Notes: generated by a model from the letters alone, not told the origin. DNA of 41,185 nucleotides from Terriglobia bacterium (GCA_020073365.1 JAIQFL010000065.1:1-41185), one strand, 5' to 3'. Positions 30,796 through 40,826 are shown, counted from the stretch's first letter. Program-made: numbers and translations.

Positions 30796-30950
30796 TTAGC
30801 GTTTTCGGGCCGGTCTGAATCGACAGCGGAAGCCGATTGCCGCGTTCACCGGGACCAGCAGCACCGCCGTCCCCGGTTCTGGCACGCTTGAGACTTTCTG
30901 CACGGCGGCAAATCCGTGGACCCATTCAACGCAAAGAAGCGATAGCGACC
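30796..30950 (-). pseudogene. PEP-CTERM protein, C-terminal remnant
   Basis: On the minus strand, ending at TAA 30796-30798, the sequence encodes VPEPGTAVLLVPVNAAIGFR and a basic tail (RFRPARKR): the VPEP box, hydrophobic helix and Arg cluster of a PEP-CTERM sorting signal. Just upstream in another frame is RFFALNGSTDLPP, so a frameshift separates it from the rest of the protein, and only this tail is left. In an intact protein the signal would guide export and anchoring through an exosortase. Confidence 0.65.
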
Positions 30951-30963
30951 GGTGCTGCGCGAA

Positions 30964-31323
30964 TCAGCGAACGGGTACGTAAACAATCTGGTCACGCCAC
31001 TCTTCCGCCTGGGACGCCGTCCATACGAGAAGGAGCCATTCGATTGCGTCGCCAATGGCACCCGGCTGATCGGGAACGACAAACAAGCCAGGCGAGGACT
31101 TTCCGGCTTCGAGGCGTTCCCAGAAGTGCGCCGTCATCGTATTGCGGTCCTGCGTGATCAGAATTCGACCCTGTTCGGCCGCGATATCGAGAAGCACCGG
31201 ATCTTTGGTCCCTCTCAACCCGGCGCTCTTCACATCCAAGATGTCGAGGGCGGGTTCGCGAGAACGCAAACCTTGGATGATGCTGTCCCTGAGATCCTCA
31301 TCTGCCAGGAAGCGGACGGTCAC
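30964..31323 (-). CDS. DUF5615 PIN-like protein (putative toxin)
   Basis: A 119-residue protein with the DUF5615 pattern: MTVRFLADEDLRDSIIQGLR (Asp pair early), then DILDVKSAGLRGTKDPVLLD, then ILITQDRNTMTAHF with the further acidic/Asn site. DUF5615 proteins resemble PIN-domain RNases and stand beside DUF433 genes. The GTG start overlaps the DUF433 stop by four bases (GTGA), so both are made from one mRNA. An RNase toxin role is inferred from the family. Confidence 0.82.
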   Translation of the reverse strand: MTVRFLADEDLRDSIIQGLRSREPALDILDVKSAGLRGTKDPVLLDIAAEQGRILITQDRNTMTAHFWERLEAGKSSPGLFVVPDQPGAIGDAIEWLLLVWTASQAEEWRDQIVYVPVR

Positions 31324-31646
31324 GTGCGCTTCGAACTCAGTTGCTGGCGGGCCGCCTCGAGGCGCGCAAACAGTTCAGGATTCGTCTCGCCCAACGGGCG
31401 CACTCTGCGTTCGAACTCACGATCGACCTCAGCAAAAAAGTCGTCGACTAGTTTCCTGTTCTCCAGGTAGTAGGCGATGGCACCATACACCTGCGCCACC
31501 GTAACCGTCGGGAATTCTCTCGCGATCTTATCCGGCGATTCGCCCTCCCGAAACCCAGCGACGATGGACGAAAGCCCGACACGAGTGCCTGCGATCCTAA
31601 TAGCACCATCTTCCTGGTCGATATAGGGCGATACCGGAAACGCCAT
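31320..31646 (-). CDS. DUF433 protein (putative antitoxin)
   Basis: A 108-residue DUF433 protein: SPYIDQEDGAIRIAGTRVGL, then REGESPDKIAREFPTVTVAQ and VYGAIAYYLENRKLVDDFFA, which is the HTH-like family core, with a longer C-terminal helix than usual. ATG 31646 is chosen over an upstream GTG because GGGAG lies eight bases before it. First gene of the pair with the downstream DUF5615. Confidence 0.82.
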   Translation of the reverse strand: MAFPVSPYIDQEDGAIRIAGTRVGLSSIVAGFREGESPDKIAREFPTVTVAQVYGAIAYYLENRKLVDDFFAEVDREFERRVRPLGETNPELFARLEAARQQLSSKRT

Positions 31647-31707
31647 AACAGCTCCCAATTCAGTTTAGCATCCGCCAGGAATGGACTCTTCGGTTGCCTC
31701 GCGTGAA

Positions 31708-31727
31708 GGGACGGAATCGAACCGCCG
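31708..31727 (-). repeat. 20-base match to the T-arm of the GUG tRNA, inverted
   Basis: On the minus strand, CGGCGGTTCGATTCCGTCCC is identical to 27945-27964 inside the tRNA (T-arm plus start of the acceptor strand). The sequence around it does not fold into a tRNA: no acceptor partner and no CCA. It is probably a tRNA 3' scrap, though T-arms are conserved, so a different tRNA source is possible. Confidence 0.4.
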
Positions 31728-31876
31728 CCGCCTTCCTTTAAGGGCTGCCGTCCAAGATCGCTCCCGTGAAGTCCCGACCTCGTCATTTGATGGAGATTCT
31801 CGCGATCCGCCGACGTGGAGGCAATGGCCCCCGAAGTCGATTTGTGGCGCGCGAGTCCTCTCGCGCTCCGAGCCCG

Positions 31877-32246
31877 TCAGCTTCGAATCGGTAATCGCCG
31901 GACGCGGTATCCCTGATCCTCGACGATGATGATGGCACCACTGGCCAACTCACTCTCGCAGTCGCTGATCACGCGAAATAACCGGGGGTTGACGGCTTCG
32001 GGAGTCTGATTTCGCAGACGGAAAATGATGACGCTGGGCGTTTCCGTGCGCGCCACGGCTAGAATGTCTCCGAAATCCAGATCAAATGTGAGCACGACCC
32101 TTTGCTCTTGGGCGGCTTTGGCGACGATATCCGGATTCGGGAAGCCGAATTAGCCCTTCTTCGCGGAGATGCACTGCGTCGTTAGCGGCCGCACGCAAGG
32201 CTTGCACTGTCGTGATTGACACGCCCATCTCCGCCAGAAATTTCAC
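31877..32246 (-). pseudogene. DUF5615 protein, frameshifted
   Basis: Starts GTG 32246, overlapping the DUF433 stop by four bases, and reads KFLAEMGVSITTVQALRAAA ... HLREEGLIRLP. At about 32146 one extra base breaks the frame; removing it gives NPDIVAKAAQEQRVVLTFDL and then DFGDILAVARTETPSVIIFR to the stop at 31877. So this toxin-like partner is dead or the base is an assembly error. The restored protein would be a normal 122-residue DUF5615. Confidence 0.75.
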
Positions 32247-32473
32247 GCGGCGGGGCTCTTGAAAAAGCCGATCTCTTCGTTAGCCAGCGCGGAGGCGTAT
32301 TGCAGCGCCTGGCGTATATCTTCGGCCTTAAGTTCAGGATATTCGCGGACAATGTCCTCTGTGGACATCCCGTTCGCCACGAGGTTGACCACAAGCGAGA
32401 CGGTCATCCGCATCCCGCGAATGCAGGCGCGTCCTCCCATTATCGCGGGCTCAAACGTGATCCGATCGAACAT
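32243..32473 (-). CDS. DUF433 protein (putative antitoxin)
   Basis: A complete 76-residue DUF433 protein: FEPAIMGGRACIRGMRMTVS, VNLVANGMSTEDIVREYPEL and KAEDIRQALQYAS. It precedes the frameshifted DUF5615 gene with GTGA overlap. With the other pair at 30964-31646 it shares the same arrangement but low protein similarity, so the two pairs were likely acquired separately. Confidence 0.82.
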   Translation of the reverse strand: MFDRITFEPAIMGGRACIRGMRMTVSLVVNLVANGMSTEDIVREYPELKAEDIRQALQYASALANEEIGFFKSPAA

Positions 32474-32745
32474 AGCGTTAGTCTATCAGCCCGAGGAGCA
32501 GCCGCAAGCCAATGCGATCGCGCGGGGGCTCGTGTCTCGTCCGGTAGCCGCCCCTCGGTGGGAAGCGACATAGCGCGGTTGAGATTCGCTCCGGCCCCTG
32601 GGATGCGGCGGTGCCCCGGCGTTCCGACCGCGGAGCGGAGCGTGGGCACTGGGCGCCGGCCGAAATACTCAGAATTAACGAGGGCACAGCAACCGCGAAA
32701 CGCTTCATGCGGGATACATTGGCCGATTCGGGGCGGAACGCGAGG
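32474..32745. other. No supported gene
   Basis: About 270 bases. On the minus strand ATG 32708 begins a frame with a plausible signal peptide (MKRFAVAVPSLILSISAGAQ) but continues as Arg/Pro-rich text with no recognisable fold, so at most a 5' scrap of a secreted protein remains. Confidence 0.35.
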
Positions 32746-32991
32746 TCAGACTTCCGGGGGGAAGTAATCCTGCGGGTTCAGCCCGAGACGGACCAGCCGG
32801 TCCCACGCGTCCTCCTCCTCGACGGTTCGCTCTTCGGTGCCCGGCTTCGAGGTCTGCCTCACCTGGAGTCCACATCGGGTGCGGACGTATTGCGGGATGC
32901 TCAAGCCGGCCTGCTGTGCCAGTGAATCGAGCTCCAGGTATTCTGCCACATTGACGGCAATGCCGATGGTCTTCCGGTCGAGAGCATTCAC
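32746..32991 (-). CDS. Small RHH-like protein (possible antitoxin)
   Basis: About 81 residues: a strand then two helices (KTIGIAVNVAEYLELDSLAQ then QAGLSIPQYVRTRCGL), as in ribbon-helix-helix proteins, followed by an acidic C-terminal tail ending PQDYFPPEV. GTG 32991 is preferred because GGAG stands eight bases upstream; the frame is open to 33084 with further possible starts. No toxin gene lies next to it. Family assignment is weak. Confidence 0.5.
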   Translation of the reverse strand: MNALDRKTIGIAVNVAEYLELDSLAQQAGLSIPQYVRTRCGLQVRQTSKPGTEERTVEEEDAWDRLVRLGLNPQDYFPPEV

Positions 32992-33126
32992 GCCAGCAAC
33001 TCCTACCACATCCCATGGTGCCATTGGTAGACGTGTATGAGAGACGGAAAAAACTTGTCTTCTCTTCGAATTCAGGTTTTTCAAAAGGCGGTTACGACCG
33101 CGCGCGAGGGCATGTGGAATGCCAGA

Positions 33127-33161
33127 GATAGAGCGTTTGCCCGCGTGGCAAACGCTCTATC
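33127..33161. terminator. Perfect 15-bp inverted repeat
   Basis: GATAGAGCGTTTGCC and GGCAAACGCTCTATC are exact reverse complements with a 5-base loop (CGCGT). There is no T-run on either side. It lies between the tRNA-Arg fragment and the RHH-like gene. It may be a terminator, an operator or a recombination-linked structure. Confidence 0.55.
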
Positions 33162-33170
33162 AGAAACCGA

Positions 33171-33229
33171 GGTCCGAACGAGGTCCAATTCGCCACACGT
33201 TCGCCAAATTGGGTCCAATCGCGGTCCAA
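33171..33229 (+). repeat. GGTCCAA direct repeats near the tRNA fragment
   Basis: GGTCCGA at 33171, then GGTCCAA at 33182, 33212 and 33223, all on the plus strand within 60 bases and about 60 bases before the tRNA-Arg fragment. Arrays of short direct repeats at this place are typical of arm-type sites bound by tyrosine integrases. Inference from spacing and position only. Confidence 0.45.
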
Positions 33230-33287
33230 CCGGGGGTGGCGTAAGTGTTGTGTTTTCATAGACCATGGTCTGTAAGTGATTGATAAG

Positions 33288-33338
33288 TTTTGCCTCCGGA
33301 GCAAAAGGTCGGTGGTTCGAATCCACTCGGGCGTACCA
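33288..33338 (+). other. 3' part of tRNA-Arg(CCG): likely attachment-site scar
   Basis: TTTTGC-CTCCGGA-GCAAAA is an anticodon arm with U33 and anticodon CCG. It is followed by a normal T-arm (GGTGG-TTCGAAT-CCACT), the acceptor 3' strand CGGGCGT, A73 and CCA at 33336-33338. The 5' half (acceptor 5' strand and D-arm) is missing: no ACGCCCG exists in the preceding bases. Tyrosine integrases often use the 3' half of a tRNA gene as att core, leaving such a copy at the far end of the element. The intact tRNA is not in this window. Confidence 0.7.
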
Positions 33339-33383
33339 CTTAAAAGCTTCCAAATCAACGAGTTGGCTTTTCTCTCTCAAGTC

Positions 33384-34108
33384 TCATCCTGCCCCAAACC
33401 CTGAAAACGTAACCGTGTCGGCGCCGCCCCAATAGATCTTCGCCGTCCCATCAGGTTCGGGGACCGCGCCGCAGGTGAACACGACGTTGTGGACGTACCC
33501 AGGGATCTTCAGGCCGCAAGACCCACGAGTCTCCCACGCCGATGATTCTTGCCGGGTTTAGCAGATCATGAAGAGCGACGCCTAACCGGTAGACCGACCC
33601 GTCCATAGTCTGGAAAACGCCGTGATAGCTGGAGAGCCAGCCCTGGTCCGTTTTGATCGGCGGCGCGCCGGGACCGATCTTCATTTCCTCCCGGTGATAT
33701 GGTTCGGGACGCATGATGAGCTGTGATTGTCCCCAAAAACGTAGATCCGGAGAATAGGAAATCCAGATGGACCAGGGGGCGATTTCTGAATGGGGCCGGT
33801 CAAGGCGGGCATACAGTCCATCGAACTTTTCGGGAAAGATCACCACATTCCGGTAGTCCGCCTCCGTGATGAGGGAAATCCTTTCCACGTGACTGAAGTC
33901 CTTCGTCTTTGCCAGGGCGATCCGCACGCCATTTCGCGAGTAGGCGCTGTAGGTGATGAGGTGCTACCCGTCAATGTGTGTCATGCGCGGATCTTCGACG
34001 CCGAACTCTTCATAGACGGCAAAATGGGCCGTCCTTGGCGGGAGTCAGACAGGGCTCCTAATCAGCGGTGAAATGGAATCCGTCCCGGCTCGCGCAGAAC
34101 GGTATGAA
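33384..34108 (-). pseudogene. GH130-family glycosidase/phosphorylase, broken
   Basis: Minus strand. In-frame pieces read YEEFGVEDPRMTHIDG, a TAG stop (33964-33966), then LITYSAYSRNGVRIALAKTK and the long block through KIGPGAPPIKTDQGWLSSYH and SWVLRPEDPW. A frameshift near 33490 leads to the proper ending YVHNVVFTCGAVPEPDGTAK then IYWGGADT. These are family 130 (mannoside phosphorylase-like) motifs. The N-terminal third is lost, replaced by a glycosyltransferase piece at 34109. Three defects make it a true pseudogene. Confidence 0.8.
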
Positions 34109-34330
34109 GCGTTGTGACGACTGTTCCTGTTCCTCAATCTCGAAGCGCACCACCTCCGGATACTCGTAGCCGCCCGGAGTGTCGTTGACCCACACTGCCA
34201 GGCAATGGCTCTGGAGGTGCGAGCCCGCGACAGCGGCCAGCAGGTCGGACGTGAACGTAGCAATGCCGCACTTGCGCGGCAAGTAGTCGCCGACACAGGC
34301 AATCTTGCGGACTTTAGAAGTACTGTTCAT
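34109..34330 (-). pseudogene. Glycosyltransferase, N-terminal fragment
   Basis: ATG 34330 reads VRKIACVGDYLPRKCGIATF then TSDLLAAVAGSHLQSHCLAV and the PEVVRFEIEEQ segment, the N-terminal donor/acceptor half of a GT4-type glycosyltransferase often found beside GH130 genes. After residue 74 it joins the GH130 remnant in frame (FIPFCASRDGFHF). A deletion has fused two neighbouring genes. Confidence 0.7.
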
Positions 34331-34372
34331 GAAGGCATTCCTTGGCTGTTCGGCGGACCCGCGCCGCTTCGA

Positions 34373-35281
34373 TCAATGTGATTCTCCGGATTGCGCTACA
34401 GACGGGAAATGGAGTGGATCCCTCAGGTTTTGTAGCTCCCGGTAATAATAAATTGGGGAAGGTCGCTTTCCTCTCAACTGCAGAGCCTTCAGAAACGCGA
34501 TTTCCTCTTCGGTGACACCGCCACTCAAGGACGTATCCTTTAGGAATTGTTCGAGCCCTGGTTCGATAGCGACGGGAGGCGAGGGCTCCTGTTCGGCAAA
34601 CTCAAATCGCTTCAGGTTCCCTGCCGTGAGCCGGCGGTTTGGGACAACCCTCATGCCAAAGGTCTTGAGGTCGATATCCCAGGAGTCGATTATCGGATCG
34701 AGGAAGGAGATGCAGTATTCAACCGAGATGTTGAAGACGTCTGTGTCCAGAAACTCGAGAATGGAGACGCCCACTTGCTCATAGCTGCGGTCGCTGAGTT
34801 GCGCCATCAGGCGGAGCCACTCTTCACGTTGCAGTTCCTCTTTAGCAACTCGCTGAGCGACGTCCAGAAGTTTTTGAGTGACCAGGCGTTCGAGTTCGCC
34901 GAACGGCTCCTTCTCGAAAATCCGGCGTACTTCTTTTTGCCGGGCGGAACCGCATTTGCGCAGAATCAACTCGCGACACTCTCTGAAGAGGGGCCGCGGG
35001 GGCTCCGCCACTCTTTTCCTCAATTCCTCCCTACGCTGCAGGTCAGCCAGTTTCGAGAGTTCACCGCTCGGCAGTTTCAAGGCTGTGCCGATCTTTTCGT
35101 AGATTTCGGTGCGTCCAGGCGAGGGAGGAGCCTTCTTCCGGGCCAGCAGTTGCGAGATGTAGGATTCGGTCACTTGGGCGGCGGCAGCGAGATCTTTCTG
35201 CTCCAGGCCAAGTTCCTCTAAACGGTGCCGGATCAAAAAGGAAACGTCCACGGGATAGTCCTGGTTTGCTTGATTAACCAT
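34373..35281 (-). CDS. XRE-family transcriptional regulator with large C-terminal domain
   Basis: A 302-residue protein. Residues about 12-70 are an XRE HTH (IRHRLEELGLEQKDLAAAAQ then VTESYISQLLARKKAPPSP). The remaining 230 residues are helical and charged (RQKEVRRIFEKEPFGELERL, then NISVEYCISFLDPIIDSWDI) and match no domain I know; it may sense a ligand or bind a partner. The start ATG 35281 lies beside a divergent promoter with palindromes, so autoregulation is likely. No toxin gene is next to it. Confidence 0.8.
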   Translation of the reverse strand: MVNQANQDYPVDVSFLIRHRLEELGLEQKDLAAAAQVTESYISQLLARKKAPPSPGRTEIYEKIGTALKLPSGELSKLADLQRREELRKRVAEPPRPLFRECRELILRKCGSARQKEVRRIFEKEPFGELERLVTQKLLDVAQRVAKEELQREEWLRLMAQLSDRSYEQVGVSILEFLDTDVFNISVEYCISFLDPIIDSWDIDLKTFGMRVVPNRRLTAGNLKRFEFAEQEPSPPVAIEPGLEQFLKDTSLSGGVTEEEIAFLKALQLRGKRPSPIYYYRELQNLRDPLHFPSVAQSGESH

Positions 35282-35321
35282 ATTTGGTCAAGTAATCTCT
35301 ACTATCTTCCCGCAAATGCGC

Positions 35322-35356
35322 TTGACAAGCAAGTTTAATTAACTGATAATAGTTAA
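35322..35356 (+). promoter_or_regulatory. Divergent promoter with palindromic operator
   Basis: Plus strand: TTGACA (35322-35327), 17 bases, GATAAT (35345-35350). The -10 is flanked exactly by TTAACT (35339-35344) and AGTTAA (35351-35356), a perfect 6-bp inverted repeat. A repressor bound there would block transcription of the plus-strand gene at 35523. On the minus strand a weak TTGTCA/GATAGT pair could drive the XRE gene. The XRE protein is the natural candidate to bind. Confidence 0.6.
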
Positions 35357-35522
35357 TGTCTGAGCGCTTCCGCCCACTCGCAGATCATCTGAGCTAAGTC
35401 CGGCGATCTGATCTCCATTCCCTTAGGTCACCCCCGACAACCGACGATGTCGCGATCTCCAGGAGCTGAAATCCAGCTTCCAAGGACTCCGACCGCTGAC
35501 GGCTAGAAATGAGGAAGAATGC

Positions 35523-35936
35523 GTGCCTACCTTCGTTGAGTCAGAGGAATCACAGAGTGCCTGGGCTCCGCCAACAGCAAAACCGCTCGACGAATCGGTG
35601 TGGCAAGCATGGGTCTCGAAGGGCCGTGAGCAGGACCGGCGAAGTAGCGCCGGGCGAACTAGGGCCATGAAGTGGGCGTCGATTGCGGGATCCTTGCAGC
35701 GGCGGGGCTCTGGTCCCACCTCGCCCCAGTCGAGGCCGTGGTCAGATTCTTTGTGACGGCCGGCGAAGTAGTCGTGATGTTCCAAGCCATCCAGGCAGTA
35801 CGCTGTCGCGGCGGTGTTCGGAGCGCTTGCGCTGCTTTACAATCCAGTGGTGCCCGCGCTGAGTCTTTCAGGCGGCTGGCATCGCGCTGTGGTGGTGGCG
35901 GGCAGCCCTGTTCGACGCATCACTAGCATGGAGTAA
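35523..35936 (+). pseudogene. Small inner-membrane protein, frameshifted twice
   Basis: Starts GTG 35523 (PTFVESEESQSAWAPPTAKP, then WVSKGREQDRRSSAGRTRAM). The membrane part lies in a second frame (AAAGLWSHLAPVEAVVRFFV then TAGEVVVMFQAIQA), and the end in a third (YAVAAVFGALALLYNPVVPA, then LSLSGGWHRAVVVAG) to TAA at 35936. Joined, it is a familiar acidobacterial small membrane protein of about 135 residues with unknown role. Frameshifts lie near 35690 and 35805. Confidence 0.7.
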
Positions 35937-35953
35937 CAGGAGGACGGAACAAA

Positions 35954-36458
35954 ATGGCTAAGTTTACGCAGAGCATGTTGAGATCGGCTGTCACGTCGTT
36001 TCTGGCGTTCGGAGTAATGTCGGCTGCTACATTGGCAGGAGATCTACGGCGAACTGTTTCGGATCGTAGTCGACTACGATCGGTACCTAACCGAGGGATT
36101 AACGGGCGACGACTTCGCCGACGCAATCTCGGCGGCGTACGGACCCGCGGCAAAGCCCACGGCTCCGGCCAAGGTTGCGCCGGGAAGCTACGGCGATCAG
36201 GACGAGATCCTCGCACAATGGCAGGATTCACAGTACCACTTCGACCTGATCCGTTCTCCGTACGGGCCTACCTTCAGGCTGGTTGGGGTCATGAAGCGCC
36301 TGGAGGCGTCGGCCCAAGCCGCCACTCTGGAGGCGAAGCGGCTCGACGATCAGGAAGCGCCGCAAAGGGATGCTGCCCGTCTGGCGAGTGAAGAAGAAGT
36401 GGCGAACACCAAGTTGGAAAAGGCGAGACTTGTGAACAAGCCGAGGTTTCGACCGTGA
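35954..36458 (+). pseudogene. Exported unknown protein, frameshifted
   Basis: ATG 35954 has a strong site (GGAGG) and a signal peptide (MAKFTQSMLRSAVTSFLAFG then VMSAATLAG). Near 36040 the frame shifts; the other frame continues GELFRIVVDYDRYLTEGLTG, LAQWQDSQYHFDLIRSPYGP and a long helical tail (LEASAQAATLEAKRLDDQEA) to TGA at 36456-36458. One base would restore a protein of about 167 residues. The family is common in acidobacteria but of unknown function. Confidence 0.7.
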
Positions 36459-36502
36459 CCCGGAGCCGCGAAAGAAATGCTGAAACAAAGAGGTACACGA
36501 AC

Positions 36503-36715
36503 ATGATGAGCACTCGAACTGCTGGTCCTACATTCCGCGAAGGTGACGAAGTCGTGCTGGCCCAAGGCTCATACCAGGGCACTTTGGGCGTTTTTCTCCG
36601 GCTGAAACAGGACGTCAACTGGGCGGACATTACGGAGCGTAATGGCGACGTCCGCAGCCACCCTGTGATATGGCTGGCTCATTCCGCGAGCGCGATCCCA
36701 GGGTTCACGAACTGA
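36503..36715 (+). CDS. Small KOW-like protein
   Basis: A 70-residue protein with a KOW-like turn (FREGDEVVLAQGSYQGTLGV) and a WADITERNGDVRSHPVIWLA segment. Two Mets stand at the start (36503, 36506) after AAAGAGG. Similar small proteins are frequent near chaperonin or stress genes in acidobacteria, as I recall. It could bind nucleic acid through the KOW turn; this is inference. Confidence 0.65.
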   Translation: MMSTRTAGPTFREGDEVVLAQGSYQGTLGVFLRLKQDVNWADITERNGDVRSHPVIWLAHSASAIPGFTN

Positions 36716-36722
36716 CGCTGCC

Positions 36723-37103
36723 ATGACAGACACAATTAAAGCGGGGAGCATCCTGGTTGAGGAAGGTATCCATCTGCCGAAATTCTTCCTACTCCAGAGC
36801 GAGTCTAATTTGATTGGATGGGCAGCCCTCAAAGACACTCTTTCCACTTTCGAGAAAACAATTCAGGAAGCAGGATGGACCTTCTTCTTCATGGCTGGAG
36901 AGATCAAGGCCACCGTCTTTGGGTTCAATAAGCAAAACGCGTTGCGCGCCGCGTTGAAGCGACTCATCACGGACGCGAAATCTCAGCACTGCAACAGTAT
37001 CGAGATTACGCAGGTCGAGGATAGATCGTTCTTGAGAGTGCCCTACGTGAGTGTTTCCGCTCACCCGCGGCATCTGCAGAAGGGCATGTGTTTTTCCGGC
37101 TGA
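36723..37103 (+). CDS. Unknown protein (126 residues)
   Basis: An alpha-beta protein: AGSILVEEGIHLPKFFLLQS, then STFEKTIQEAGWTFFFMAGE and LRAALKRLITDAKSQHCNSI followed by VEDRSFLRVPYVSVSAHPRH. No family recognised. It lies seven bases after the KOW-like gene and 63 bases before groES, so it may be co-transcribed with the chaperonin genes. Confidence 0.6.
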   Translation: MTDTIKAGSILVEEGIHLPKFFLLQSESNLIGWAALKDTLSTFEKTIQEAGWTFFFMAGEIKATVFGFNKQNALRAALKRLITDAKSQHCNSIEITQVEDRSFLRVPYVSVSAHPRHLQKGMCFSG

Positions 37104-37166
37104 CGGGGCGGGCTCCGATCCGGCACTTGTTTCACAGGCTCAACTTAAATGGAGGCTAACCGCATC

Positions 37167-39100
<1,934 letters not shown>

Positions 39101-39103
39101 CTC

Positions 39104-39295
39104 ATGATCCGCGCCACTGTAGGGCTGTTCTCCACACGCTGCCCGCATTGCAGGTCCATCGATTTTAGAACCACAGGCGCCCGAAATGCCATCGAGACGG
39201 CTTTCCAATGGCTCCTTCAACCCTGCTGGTGCTCTCTTTGCGGTCATCGCTTTTTCCTATTCCGATGGCAAGCCCCCATCGGAGGGACCGCCTGA
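39104..39295 (+). CDS. Small zinc-ribbon protein
   Basis: A 63-residue protein with two Cys pairs, CPHC (residues 13-16) and CSLC (about 43-46), forming a zinc ribbon, and a Trp-rich end (FFLFRWQ). It starts three bases after the groEL stop, so it is co-transcribed and its GGAGGAGG site is inside groEL. Similar short proteins occur in acidobacteria; function unknown. Confidence 0.7.
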   Translation: MIRATVGLFSTRCPHCRSIDFRTTGARNAIETAFQWLLQPCWCSLCGHRFFLFRWQAPIGGTA

Positions 39296-39419
39296 GCGCG
39301 ACCCAATGGCGGCCGTAGCTGTGGTGAGTAGCGTTCGGCACCGGGGGTTTGGGCTCTCCGCCCATTTCAGGTGCCAGCCGGGGTGAAACCGGAAGTGGCG
39401 TACCCCCGGGGCGTGCCGT

Positions 39420-40826
39420 TCAAGCGCCCGGAGTCGTCGCCTTCGCCTCTTCGCGCAGTGCGGCGATCCGGTTCTGCAGCGTTCGGAGGCTGATCCCCAA
39501 CATCTCCGCGGCGAGTTTGCGATTGCCACGCACGTGATCGAGAGTGAGTTGGATGTAAGCCTCCTCGATCTTCATGAGTGGCTGGCCGGCCGGGAGCATC
39601 ATCGGACCCTCGTGGCCTGGCGACTCCTTCGTGTTGCGGCCGGATCCGGCACCGAAGGCAGGGGAAGGGAGGTCCCGCAGGCGAATCAAACCCACGCCTG
39701 TCACGATGGCCGCTCGTTCCAGAACATTGCGTAGCTCCCTCACATTACCAGGCCAATCGTACCGATGGAGAAGGTCCAGCACTTCGCTATCGAGTCCGGC
39801 AACGCGTGTGCCATGCTTTCTGTTCAGGTTCTGGAGCAGGACCTCCGCGATGAGCGGAATATCCTCTTTACGCTCTCGCAGCGGCGGAACCACGATCTGG
39901 AATACACTCAACCGATAGTACAGTTCTTCGCGCAGATGCGTTCCCAGTTCCTGGCTGGTGGCTGCAAGCACGCGGGCGTCTACTGCGATTTCGTGTTTGC
40001 CGCCAAGCCGCCGCACTCGCAAGTCCTCCAGGACCCGAAGGAGCTTGGGTTGCGTGGACTGCGGCATCGCGCCGATCTCGTCGAGAAACAGAGTGCCCCC
40101 GTGGGCCTGCTCAAAGCACCCCGCCGAACGCTCCATGGCTCCTGTAAACGCGCCTCTCTCGTGGCCGAATAACTCGCTCTCAATCAGCGTCTCTGGTAAG
40201 GCGGCTGCGTTGATCGCGACAAAGGGCCCATCGGCGCGCGGGCTGCACTTATGGATTTCCCGCGCGACCAGTTCCTTCCCGGTACCGCTCTCTCCACAGA
40301 TCAAGACGGGGGCCGAGGTGGGCGCTACCTGCCTGATCAGCGAGAAGATCTCCTGCATCGCCGGGGAGGTGCCCACCATGTCGCCGAGTACGCCGCGAAG
40401 GCTCAGGTCGCGCTTCAACTCGTCGGTCTTCTGCAGACTTCTTTTGTAGCGAATCGCGCGTTCCAGAAGGGCCTTGAAGGCGCGCGGTTCCACCGGCTTC
40501 TCCAGAAACCAGAATGCCTTGAGGTCATGGACGGCGGAAAGCGCCTTTTCCATACTGCCGAAGCCGGTGAGCGCGATCGCCGGAGTGAGGTCACCGCGCT
40601 CCTTCAGGTGCCGGAGCAGCTCAAACCCGTCCATACGCGGCATGACCAGGTCCGCAACAATGACGTCCGCGTTGAAGGCAGTGAGCCGTTCCAGCGCGTC
40701 CTGCCCGTCGGCTGCGACCTGCGTTTCAAAGTCGCAACCGGAAAGCATGGCAACCAGAGCGGTACGTTGGCGCTCGTCATCATCGACGATGAGAATCCGG
40801 CCCGACACTACTGTCAACCGCGCCAT
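39420..40826 (-). CDS. NtrC-family sigma54 response regulator
   Basis: A 468-residue regulator. Residues 10-125 are a receiver domain (ILIVDDDE, phospho-acceptor Asp59 in [13 protein letters not shown], later WFLEKPVEP). Residues about 150-390 are an AAA+ sigma54-activating domain with GESGTGKE (Walker A), the GAFTGA loop that contacts sigma54, and [12 protein letters not shown] (Walker B). The C-terminus has a Fis-type HTH ([20 protein letters not shown]). It needs a sensor kinase, none of which is in the window. ATG 40826 gives the normal start; an upstream frame is open to 40865. Confidence 0.9.
   Translation of the reverse strand: MARLTVVSGRILIVDDDERQRTALVAMLSGCDFETQVAADGQDALERLTAFNADVIVADLVMPRMDGFELLRHLKERGDLTPAIALTGFGSMEKALSAVHDLKAFWFLEKPVEPRAFKALLERAIRYKRSLQKTDELKRDLSLRGVLGDMVGTSPAMQEIFSLIRQVAPTSAPVLICGESGTGKELVAREIHKCSPRADGPFVAINAAALPETLIESELFGHERGAFTGAMERSAGCFEQAHGGTLFLDEIGAMPQSTQPKLLRVLEDLRVRRLGGKHEIAVDARVLAATSQELGTHLREELYYRLSVFQIVVPPLRERKEDIPLIAEVLLQNLNRKHGTRVAGLDSEVLDLLHRYDWPGNVRELRNVLERAAIVTGVGLIRLRDLPSPAFGAGSGRNTKESPGHEGPMMLPAGQPLMKIEEAYIQLTLDHVRGNRKLAAEMLGISLRTLQNRIAALREEAKATTPGA

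Noticed and set aside
31681..31786. Full tRNA on the minus strand around the T-arm match
   Set aside because: No acceptor stem, anticodon arm or CCA can be formed; only the T-arm matches.
33081..33380. Minus-strand frame with a VDSNHRPFAPE segment
   Set aside because: This is the well-known false protein made from the antisense of a tRNA 3' end; here it comes from the tRNA-Arg fragment.
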